From Montifringilla adamsi (Eukaryota > Chordata > Aves > Passeriformes > Passeridae), in contig JAGGNK010011225.1 in assembly GCA_017590115.1 (NCBI GenBank), positions 3,845,161-3,909,160 of the forward strand: 64,000 nucleotides of DNA, given 5' to 3'. Made by a program: the position numbers and the translations under genes. The number at the start of each line of letters is the position of its first letter. Positions within the stretch are counted from its first letter, which is position 1. Below the pieces are notes generated by a model that saw only the letters and a list, made by a program, of their open reading frames with translations, was not told the DNA's origin and made no database searches. Shown here piece by piece: positions 29,001-41,000 of the stretch.

Positions 29001-32000
29001 ACACAAGACAAGTCCCATTAAAATCTACAGCGAAATGCTGTTCAGAATCAAAAGAAAAAGCGGGGGCTTAAATGTCCTGATGCTCTAATGGTGATATTTT
29101 ATTCTTAAAAAAATATATTACAGATAATTTTATTTTCTCAAATCTCAAATCCTCTTCAGACATGTGCTGTAAACTTCTGACTTCCATCATATCCTGCATC
29201 AGGAGGTGCAATGCCATCCATCAGTTCCAAAGAATAACAAATGTTGATTTTTATCTAATTTTAAATCACTTTGGTTATTTTTAATTTTGATCAATATCTG
29301 AAAAAATTTTTCTTCTGTTTAAGTCAGAAAATTATACTAAAAATAGTCTGGAAAATTATACCAAAAAAAGTCTGGAAAATTATAAGTGAAAACGACCATC
29401 TAAAAGTCTCACTAACCATTTTAAAGCCTCAGTCACACCACTTCTCTTAAGAATAATTTTTCTAAAATCTGTTTTTTTAATATGTTTTTTAAAAAATAAT
29501 TTCTGCTTTATGACCAACATTTTTTACGATTTGCTATGAAAGATAATGAGAAAACCTCTTGAAGAAAAGTTATTTTTGATACTGGTGATATTGTCCATTT
29601 CAAAAGTGCAAATTTTCCAGAAAACTGAATTTTGCAATGACTGAAGCTACTTACCTTTGAAGTTAGATCTGATGATCATTATCTTTGTAAAGCAGTAAGG
29701 AAACACTGACCCATGAAAGCATTTGATTTCTAAACCAAAGAAATGTAACTTGCCATTTTGAAAATTCAAAAATATTTCCTTTAAAAATTTCTCAATGAAA
29801 CTCTTGACCTGTCCTCGTCCAAAAAATATTTTGAAATGTACATCGATTAGGAAAAGAAAAGAGCCCAAAAGCAATTTACCTATGTATGTATATACACATA
29901 TTCGCTACTCACTGAAAAAAAAAACTTTCTTTCCCCTCCAGTTTTGCTGGGGAAAATGAAAATTATTGGTTACATCTAACCCAAAGTCCATTATTCATTT
30001 ATCAGTCCAACAGAATGATAAATCTCACCAACACTACCTCTTATCCTTATACAGAGAATATTGATCAAGTAATTAATTAATGACTCCGAAGTACATTAGT
30101 GTAAGAAAATATTTTATAATTACACTCTTGAAGCACTGCTCACCTACCTAAGACAGGAAAATTCTCAGTGCAGAACTTGTAGGGGGATATATGTCCATGC
30201 ATTTTAACCTATGTTAGGATTCTTTTAAAAGTTTTAAAAAGATGTATATTAAGTCTTCTTAGAGTTTCTCTTTTGCTACCAGACAAGTTTATTCTCAATT
30301 AACAGAGCTGTCAAACAGAATTAAATAATGCTAAAAAGCTTTTCCACAGAGACTTAACAGCAACAAAGCAATATACATTTAAAAGGGAACAAAATAATTC
30401 CCTAGAGTACAGTATAAAAGACTGAAGACACTCTGAGTCTTTGATCATGTGCATTATCAATTAGCACTATTCTGATCAAACCCTGTGTTATTTACCCAGT
30501 AGGAGTCCTGATAACAGCACGTCCTGCAGATGGGATGGTATCTCCAGTCAGCATCTTAAATGTTGTGCTTTTCCCAGCTCCATTTGTTCCCAGGAGTCCA
30601 AAACACTATCAGAGATATTGGGGGGAAAAAATCAATATGCTATACTGAAAAAATAAGAAATATCACCACTTCAAATTTCTCCCCTTTGCACATTTCCCAT
30701 TATATATCTGTAATAAACTATATATGGATATAATGTGTGTGCAAATTCCCTTTCCCACAGAGAATCAGTTTTTAAAAACACTATATATAATATTTTGATT
30801 CCCCCCTAATTACCAGAAGTGACTTATTTAGGATTCTAACCCTCCTCTTAAAACCCTGCCCAACAATCAAACCCATTATTTATCCATATTGTTAGCAAAT
30901 GCTAATTGAACATTTGAACAGGAGGATTTTATGTCCCGCTCCCAAACCCTGGATATCAGTCCACAGAGTGAATATTTCCAAGCCTGTCATGAGCTGCTTC
31001 ACTCTGTACAAGTGGACACCAAACATCCAAGAGGCACATTCATTTTGAACACTTATTTCAGACCCTTAGCCGCAATAGCTTAATGCTTAAGCTAGGCTAG
31101 GATTCATATTTAGTCTACAAATAGCCCTTTATGATATCTAAATACTTTTTTCATTAACTTTCTTATTGATTTATAGGTTTTAATCAACAATAAAATCCTC
31201 CTGGTTACCTCAGTTACCCAACAGCTGATCAGTAAGTAGCAGGAAGATCACTGCACCTGTGCTGCCATGTGCAAGATGATCTTCCAATTTCTTCCAATTT
31301 TATATTAGCAACCAAGAAAAGTATTTTCTTTCTCAGTAGTTTAGAAAGTAATATCTGTAATTCCCCAAACCATCCAAATAATTAATAAAGCCCCCAAACA
31401 CAAAAATGCTCAGCACTAAATCTTGATTTATTGAAATAGTTTATTTGTATATGCTATATTCAAATGTACTGTGATGATTTCAGCATGGGAACCAAAAACG
31501 TGCTGTGGTAACAAATTCAGGATGCAGTTCATAGTTTGCTATTTAGTTGGGTATTCTGTTTCCTCTTTGAACGCGAAACTGCTATGCTACCTTACTTGTT
31601 TTTTATGTTAGCCTAAAGTACAATAATTTGGTATAGATGAGCAAGAAGTAAAAAAAAATTAAGACTGATGAATGTTTAACCAAAAAAAAAAAAAAAAAAA
31701 AAGGAACAGTTGCTTCCTCAGCAGAGAAGAGTTTCTGCTTTTATCCAGTTATTGATTTTCAGAAATTACTACAACTGAATTTTTTATGCCGCTATCTACA
31801 GGTCTTTCACTGTAGACACACTGAGTATGTCTCAACAATTGCTCAGAATAAAGTGTTACTTTATAAAAGGGGAAAAAGAAAGACTCCTTTACCTCCCCCC
31901 TTGGTATGCCCAAGCTTATGTTTTCCACAACTGTGTTCTTCTTACTGAAACCTCCATAACACTTCCTGAGGTTGTACAGAAGTAGGACATCATTACCAGT

Positions 32001-35000
32001 TCTTCCACCAAAGAGTCTCTGTCTCTCCATTTCTACATCAACATCTTCTGAAGGGCTGTCTGTGCTGTTAACTGAGCAATTACCCCTACAACAGAGGATG
32101 ATACTAAGTGATACATGGAAAATTGGTCATAATTTGCTGTGCTCTGCATAACTCTTATTTTCCCGGTTGTAATCCCTTAGCACATGGTGATCAATTCTCA
32201 TCAGAACTCAAGGGAAAAACAACTACTTGTATTTTTTCTGAAGTTTGCATTAATTCAGGTACACTATGATACCAGAAGTATTCATCTTCCGTTGTTCAAA
32301 GGAACACACCATTTTCTTTCTCCGAAAATTAGTTCAGTGCCCACTGTGGCAGAATACAAATGATAACAAACCTTGATTTCCAGAGGAGATCCCAATGAAG
32401 GAAAACACGTAAAAGAAGCAGTAGTGTTCCCTGGAGGGACATTGCCATAAAAATCCAGCCCAGGAAATCCATCTCAAAGGGGCTCACGTAAGAATCTATT
32501 CCAAAGTTCCTGGTCAGGTCAAACTTGATCTGATTGTATGAAAGCTCTATTAAGCCCTGGCCTAGGCAGAATTGTGGGAATATGATGAATGCCCATTTGA
32601 GGATATTGTAGATTTTCTGAAAACTCTGTATGAAGACACGGGAAGGATGGACGAGAATAAAGATAAAAGGGAAAAAATTTAGTTTCCTCCAACAGCCTAA
32701 TGAGCAGACTTGCAAAACTGGATACTGCATTCAAATCTCACTCAAGGTAAACTGAATTCTAAAGCGCATATTGTGAATTATTTTAGGGTTCAGGGTTATA
32801 TAATATTGCATTTTAGACTTTCTACAGCCATGGCATTTTAATCTTAGCTGAAGTTCATAGAAAGTACCAAAACATATGTAGCCATAATTCTTCTATTTCC
32901 TTGACATTTCAATATTTGAATAATATCAAATTTAAATCACAAAATTAAACGCAAGTGAATACTGAATTTGCTTACACACTTGCATGACAGATTATACAGA
33001 TTTGACTTTAAACATCAAGTTTTTAACCTTTACCTGAATAGAGAGTCATACTCATTCTGGAACTCCTTTCCATCAAGTTCTTTAAATACCGGTATGACTA
33101 ATTAAAAATACATACATTCAGTGAGAATGCACTGTATAAATTACTATTCATAAAGTGCATTAGACATTCTAGGAATATGCAGCTTATCTCTTATGTCAAT
33201 ATTATTCAAACACATTTTACAATGCATATAATCTATTTAATTGACCAGAACAGCTCCCATTATGTGCCTATTACAACTTAATGGTCTAGAAAATGTCAAA
33301 GTTTCAATTAACACTGTTTTTCCATTATTACAGCATGCTTTTTTGGGTTATAGACAAGTTAAAATTCATGATGGTAAGAGTCAATATAGAAAAATCATGA
33401 ATATGATTTTATATATAAATATAGAATCATATTGCATAAAAACCATATATTTTTCTTCTGGAAAAACCTTATCTGTATAAATATATAAACACACATGAAC
33501 ATTCTCAAATATATATATGCATGTGTGTGTGTATACATCTCAGTTATGAAAAAGGTAAACCAAAGATTTGATACTGACCTGCACTTTGGAAATTACAGCT
33601 AACAAGCGAGGTAAGAGAGTCACCAGCATGGTACACAGGCCAAACACAAAATTTAAGGAGATGTAGGAAATAAAAGCTACATCTGAACTTGAGAAGAATC
33701 TGGATGCAAGATACATCCAAGGTAAAGTTGCATATCTGAAAGTTTAAAGAAACAAAACTGTCACAAATAAGCTATACTTTTGACCCCAAAAAAGTCAGTT
33801 ATCACACTAGAAAAATCCCACAATTATTGTTACTGATTTTTAAAACAGGCAAACAACTCTTCAGAACAAGTGATTTTAAAAAGGGACAAATTTGGGATAT
33901 ATATTCTTTAAAAAATTGGCTTATACTTCCATAGATGCACACATATTTACTGCCATGTTATGTGCAGATATGATCCATTTTTGCTTATTTGAGCTGTAGA
34001 TATTTACTTTAACTGTTCCAGACAGCTCACAATCCTGATTCTGAATGATTGCAAATCCATGAACCTTTCAAGCCTGTTACACATATAGAATTGAACCCAA
34101 ATATTTAAAGCTTAAATCATGGATGCTGAGCACTTATCTTTTCTGAGAGGCTTTCATATAAAGAAAAAAAAAAAAAAAAAAAAAAAAGGAGAAGAAGGAG
34201 GTAGTGAGCAAAGAAAGAAGAAGAAGAAGAAGTAAAAACCAATCATTTTTGCATTGGAACTAGTATTTGTGCCTGTGATATTTGAGAATTGAAAAATCCT
34301 ACAGACCATGTTATTACCTCAACCAGGTTGTCAGTAGACTAATAGCTGTAAAAAATGAGTGCATAACACTATGAGGACAAAATAGCATGCCCATGGCTAC
34401 ATCATCTTCAATGAGAATCTTTAAAGGGAGGAGGAAGGCACCTCCATCACGACAAATCAAATTATGCCTATCCAGAATGGAGCACAAAATGCTTTTTATT
34501 TATAAAGAGATGTTTATAAAGATTAAAACAAGGCCCAGGCAATCAGAGCATGCATGCCATGTAAAGAAAATTTATTTTCCATTCAACATAGTGAAAGATA
34601 TCTCTATCAAACAAGCAGTATATAGACTGCAGGAGCATATGTATCAGCATACACTACTGTACAACAATAAGTATATATGCAGTGTATATATAAACATTTC
34701 CTGTAAAATATCAATATGTATAACTGGTTTAAAAATGAGCTCATTGCACGAGCTACTAGCCAAAAAATCTGTGAATTCACTTCTTCATTGCCTTGAAGTG
34801 TAGTTTAGATTACTAAACTAAGTCATAAAAGTCATTTTACTAAATGACTTCAGAATGCTAAACTAAGCCATTCCCTTTTGAATTCAGTATTCTGTACTTT
34901 ATAGATGAATCTTACATTGGAGAATACCAAAATCCTTTACCTTAAAAACCAAACTTGCAAACCCTGCTGGGAAGTAATAATAATGTTATCTTCAGTTTAC

Positions 35001-38000
35001 AGGAAGATAAAGGTTAAATGACTCAGTGTTTGGGTCTCAAATGAAATTGTAATTATTCAAGATCCCATTATACTTTTCAGCATCCTTTTGCCAGTCTTAA
35101 TCACACAATCTTTTCTTCCCTTGACGCACACATGAAAATCACTGTTCTCAGAGTAACAATATCATAAACACTAGTCCATCCTTGGAAACAGCTCAGGAAG
35201 ACACATGATTTAGAGGGCTGTTGCTCTGCTGTAAATGAAAGCAAAATTTGATTTTTTTGCTTAGAGCTACTAAGAAATGAGTAAGACTTTCAGAAACCTA
35301 AAGCTGAATGATGCTCAAATGCAGTCTTCAAAGTTGCAGCAAGTTACATCTACACTTCTATCCTCTTTCTCTTTCTTCAGCTGCAGTTGCAATTTAGTAT
35401 TTTCTAAGTATAAAAGACAGAACATTTTGGACTGCTTAAGCATTTGGACTAGAAAACATCTCTGCAATCATCTAAAAGAGAAAAAGATATAGTTTAGTTT
35501 TATTTTTAAATGAAATCCCTTTTAAAGTAGCACAGTAAGAAATTTGATCATTCTTTTGAACACACCTCTTTAACTTTTTTATAAAATTGGACTATTTTTG
35601 TCTTTGTTCTAGATCAGAAAATCTGCACAGTGTACTCTAAAGAGAAAAAAGATTTTTAAAGGGAAAAAATACAGATGATGATGGCATGCAGATGAATGAG
35701 GATTATACGCACAGTACTGGGGAAGAATAAAATGGCCACAATAGGCTTCATCACATTTATGGTGTAGTTAGGCTGAAAAAAGGGTAGATTAGGAAGAGCG
35801 GAAACTGTAAAGTTTATCAATGTCCTTGACACATGTTAAACTTACAGACAGCTATTGGATCTTTAATATATGTTAATACACATTGAATGCACAGATTTCC
35901 TTGTTAAAAATCACTGCAACATCTGTTATGTCAGCCAAAGCTGAACAGTACAGGAGGGATTATATTGAGCTGTTTAAGCTGCATCTGCAGTCAACAAAAT
36001 AAGATCTGTTTTCATTCAATTACTTTTTTTCTGAGATACTCAAAGTTTAACTCAACATTTTGATTAAAACAATGCCAGCATAACTGGTACTTGATAGCTC
36101 ACTGTGGGCAGGGCCAAAGCCCATAGCACACTAGAAAAACCCTGTCCTGACTTCAGTAGACATACAGCTCTGTACTGTGTGCTTCAATTGCTGCTTGGCT
36201 AGGGTTTCTATAGAAGCCTATGCCTCGCTAATATGACAGCAACTGGATCACAAGATGGATTCAGTGGTTGTAAAGCCAATAAAAAAAGGTGTGAGATTTC
36301 ATAATGTGAAATCTTTGCACTAAGACTCGTTAGAATTTGTGCCCTTAACGTGAAGGAATCACTTGATGGAAGTGCAGAAGAAAGGAAGTGAGGGTAGTAC
36401 ACAAGAAAGATACAGAACTGAGGAAATTATGAACTTTGGATGTTTCATACAAGTTATTTACAAAATCCTAGCATCATGACCTCTAGAATATTTCATAGTA
36501 GTTTGGCTATTCACATCCAGGAAATAGGAGCTCAAACTGGAATTATAAGGAAAAATTATAAATAGAATTATACATGGAGTTTGGAAGGTTTTACAAGAGA
36601 GGACTTGGCTTGTTTTGGCTTGCAAAAAGCATTTGATGAAGAACAATTATGAAGTATGATTCTGAATAAACTTAGGCAAGAATTTCCAAGAAAAAGTCCA
36701 AATTTGAGGATACCTAGACAGTTTCTAAAAAATGAGTTGCTGGAGGCCCAAAACCTTGAAAACAGTTTTCAAGGAGCAATATAGTAAATTGGGGAGTTTT
36801 TTTGAAGGGTTTATCTGAAACTCTTCCTGGAATAGAACATGTCCTGATCTTGTAGAAGGTCCTTTCTTCTTTCTTTGCCTACCATTCTCTCATTAATTAC
36901 CTATATTTCATTATCTAAACATCTGTCCTGTAAGATATGCACTCTCCCCTACAAGGGTAGCAACAATTCGTTGCTTGAAATAAGTAATAAAATTCTCAGA
37001 AGCCTTTTCCTTTAACAATTCATCTTCAGCATTTCTAACATCACCTTAGACAGCACATGGGAAGAGTTATGACTGCCACTATTAGCTGAGTCCCAGTATG
37101 TTTCAGCAGACCTGGGGCTTCTGTCTTTATATAAATAAATAACTTCAAAATCAAACTCCATCAGAAATCTTACCCTGAAATCATGGTGTGTTACAGAAGC
37201 TGTACATGTACAGCAAAACAACTTCAATTCTGCCCCTCAAGGGACATGACAGAACACACTATTAATATAATTGATCCCAGGGGTGAACAGACTTACTTTT
37301 ATAGAGATCCTTTATTGAACCAGTTATTTTAACCTTCTATTACAGGATTGCTTTTTGGTTAGGCTTTGGGGTTTTTTTTCTGTTTGTTGCTTGGGGGTTT
37401 GTTGTTGGTTTTTTTGGTTTTTGTAGGTTTTTGGTGGATTTTTTGGTTTTTTGTTTGTTTGTTTGTTTTGTTTTGTTTTCTGTTGCTATTGTTTTTCATG
37501 TGAAACTAAGCAAGAGAGCATAGTAGAACTTTCCTCTCTCACAGTACTATTGGGAGACAAATCTCCATCCACCCCAGTACTTCACATTGGACAGACTTCT
37601 CATTGGCAATATAAACACCTATGTTGAATTACAGAAAATGGTTAGAGCTGTAATAAAAGCCGTTTCTTACTTCTTGATGATATTCTGCGCAGCTAAGCAC
37701 TGAAATTCTGACCTATGTTAATATTCCCTCATTTCTGGAAGATAACATACAATCAATTTCTAACAGTAAACTGCTGTTATACAGGCTGAGTATCTTCCAA
37801 GATGTTTGCACTCGTTTTGCACTCCTTTTTTTTTTTTTTTTAATGTGTGAGTAAATCTCCCTCCACTTTTTGTGTTTAATTTTCAAACTCGGATTTCAGC
37901 CTGTTTTCTCACTATGCTTTGCTGAATCATAATTTGTTACAAAGACAGAAAACCATGCTTCCAGCAGCAGGTGCAAACTACATCTAAAGATTTATGTTTG

Positions 38001-41000
38001 TTTCTTGGAAGCTGTAATTCCAGAGTAGCATTTCCAATCACATACCCAAAGAGTATCAGCAGGAGAACAGTGGCTGCCAAGTTCTTTCGGAAAGTGAAGG
38101 CTGATAGCTGGAAGGCACTAATAACACCAACACAAAGAGTGACTGGAACCATGTAAAGCAGCTAGAAACAGAAGGGAAAAAAATTGAGCAGATAAGCATC
38201 TCTTACTGGTCTTATGTAAATTGCATAGAAGGGTTTAACAAATTAACTTCTCCATACTCTCAATACAATTATACTGTAAGTTAGGAGGAAACAGGCAGAA
38301 GAGCTTGGAGATTTGATAGTCTGCACTTGCTGTGAAACTGCCCCTTACACATGAAACAACCTGACAAGATAAAATCTGACTACAGAATATCCCCCTTAAT
38401 GCTATTTTTATTGACCTTTCCAATACATCCATTTAACAAGCCAACTGTTCCAGATAATGAGTCCAGGTGGGGCCATTGCTCCAAAGTATCAAATTACACT
38501 GTGAATACAGAGGCTTGGTTTCAGAAACAGCAGTTTCACTGATTGGAGCTGCATTCATGAGGGAGAATAATAATGATGCAATTTTAAAATAGATTTTAAT
38601 GAAGGACCATGTGCGCTGATGAAGCAAATTACATCTTTTATTGAGAATGTTAAAAACATGTAAAAGCATTACAGCCATTAGGCAACAGGGAAAGCAGTTT
38701 CTCTCTTTAGTCTCTTGACATAATGGCAAGCAATACTTGAGGGTGGCAAGGTGGGATTGGTACAGGAGATTCATATCCAAGTATTGAAGAGAGGCGTTCT
38801 GCTAGTAAATAGCCACGTCAGGACGCGAAGTCCTGTGCTCAGCTCCATTTTCAGCGTCTGCCTGCTCTGTGCACTGAACCTGAGCTCACTAGGTGCTGAC
38901 TGCCTCCATTTCTGCTTATGTAATATTTAGCTTTATAGCTTTAACCTAACAGAACTGAAATTCTGAGATACAACCACAATAGAAGCAACAAATCAAGGTT
39001 TAGCTAAATATTCAGTGTAGAAGAACAACATACTGTTAAAATTAGACTTCATACTGAAGCACAGTGAAAACCTGTTTCAAATTAAACCAGAGGCCATCAC
39101 ATCTTTGCTAGTGGGAAAACATACTTTTTTTTTTTTTTTTTTTTTTTAAGAGAAGGGCATTGGAGTAAAATGTGGATGGATGCAATGTTCTCATTCACAG
39201 TGTACCTTTTCTTTGCCATATACAAGTATCATAACATACCACCCATAGATATATGTTTCAGTTATCCTGAAGCTGTTCGAAAATATTTTAGAGAAGTCAC
39301 AGTGCATTTGAGTCCCAGTATTATTCAACAGACCTAGGGCTTCTGTCTAGAAATAAATCAATAACTTAAAAAATCAAATTCTATTGGAAATCTTACCCTG
39401 AAATCATGGTATATTACAGAAGTTGTGCATGTACAACAAAACAGATTTAATTTTGCCCCTCTAGGTACACAAGCTTAATCTGAACAAAATGTCTTTATTT
39501 CTCTTTAAATTTTCCAAGCACTTACATTTTTTCCATTTATTGAACATAGTAATGAATATCATTCATACCTATAAATACAGTAAGAACAGCCTGATTCTCA
39601 TGAGAGCAATTTCATAAATCAAATACTTCTGCAGGCCTAGTAAAGATTCTGCTACCAGTAATACAGGACACAGCCTGTAATATATAAAACACGTAGAGGG
39701 ATTTAAAATTTGACAGTTCATATATTCATGTGTTCAGTGTCCCTAAATGATCTGTAGCACAATTAGCATTTAAAGCAGTGTCTATTCTCTCCCACATCAT
39801 GATTGATCATGCAGTACTGTGTTGAATTTGTGAGAACATTTTGAGAGATTGGCAGAAAATAATGAGGAGTTGACTTTGCTCACAAGGAGAAAACGAATGA
39901 TGAAGGACTGTTTTTAACCAAGCCTTCTTATCTGAAGCAGCAGCAAAAAGAAATGCCAAGATTGACTGGCCAAGTAAATAACATTTGGAAAAATGTGCTC
40001 TTACCTCAAGATTGCTCAAGTGTGAAAATTCTGATTTCAAGCATGGATGGGTGAAGATCTAATGTTTCAGAATTAGAACGGTCTAAATGAAAACAGAGCG
40101 TTCCAAAAATTTCTGTTCCTGACCAGGGTGTCATAGAATCCAACCTAAATGTTGGAAAGGACCTTAAGAACATCAGGTCCAACCATTAATCCAGCACTGC
40201 CAAGTCCACCACTAAACCATGTCACTCAGTGCCATATCTATATGGCATTTAAATACCTCCAGGGATGGCAACTCCACCACTTCCTTGAGCTGCCTCTTCC
40301 AGTTTTTGACACAAATAAAAGGTACCAATCATAAGTATCTCTCATATTATCCACAAAAACACATAACATAATTATCCCTTAAAGTAGATGACTAGTATTT
40401 TCAGTTTCCTCCACTAATTTCTAAGGTTTTGCCAGTGCATGGCAAAATTCAAAGCATAGAAATTCCTGCTGTGAGCTGCTGTGTGGAAGAGTCTTTCTGT
40501 CTAGGCTGATTAGCGAGCTTTATTTTATTTGTAAAATAGTGTACACAGCTAAAGCTAGCAAATAATTACAATTCAACTTTGGGAAGCAAGGAACACAATC
40601 CCCACCCTGCATTAAAATAGGAATGGTGACTTAATGTTTGTTAGCATGTCAGCCAAGAGCTGTCACTGCGCAATACAAATTTTATTCATTATCTTGTGGC
40701 CATATCTCCTTTTACTCATTTATAAGAAACTAGCTTTAAACGTCCATCTGAGCACATGCTGTCTTACGTAATACATACCATATCACAGCAGAAGTTAGCA
40801 AGCCAGTAAGTTTTGTAACCCAGGCCTGTGATGTGTTGCAGGCGTTTTGTCCCAGATACTCTGTCCTTCACTATGGCAGTTCCAATGGATGCAGTAAGGA
40901 TGGAGAAACCCAGCATGATACACAGTGCTACTCCACACTGACGAACATTCTCCATTCTAGGGTAAAAAGCAAAATAGTGCAATGAAAACACAATGGGGGA

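Larger units (their letters stand above)
33736..38045. other. ABCA13 intron
   Basis: 4.3 kb intron. It holds an A-run followed by a GAA-rich purine tract (34164-34232), one copy of a direct repeat (37087-37243), a G/T-only tract (about 37370-37487) and a T-run near 37827-37842. Confidence 0.8.
38162..40778. other. ABCA13 intron
   Basis: 2.6 kb intron. It holds a T-run at 39125-39147, the second direct-repeat copy (39309-39465) and a CR1 fragment (40130-40305). A less AT-rich patch near 38800-38900 was not identified. Confidence 0.8.

Noticed and set aside
32611..32617. Alternative acceptor TTTTCAG inside the 254-bp exon
   Set aside because: In frame but would drop three residues (SFQ) that align with the family; the upstream CATACAG site is preferred, though NAG-type variation is possible.
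32519..32734. 71-codon minus-strand frame over a transporter exon
   Set aside because: Out of frame with the supported exon at 32372-32625, and it runs through the intron boundary.
38050..38055. Alternative donor GTGATT four bases downstream of the chosen donor of the helix 9-10 exon
   Set aside because: It would break the reading frame into the next exon; the upstream GTATGT site restores Gly and the family sequence.
38800..38900. Less AT-rich patch with CpG dinucleotides, considered as a regulatory island
   Set aside because: Too short and CpG-poor overall to call a CpG island or promoter from sequence alone.
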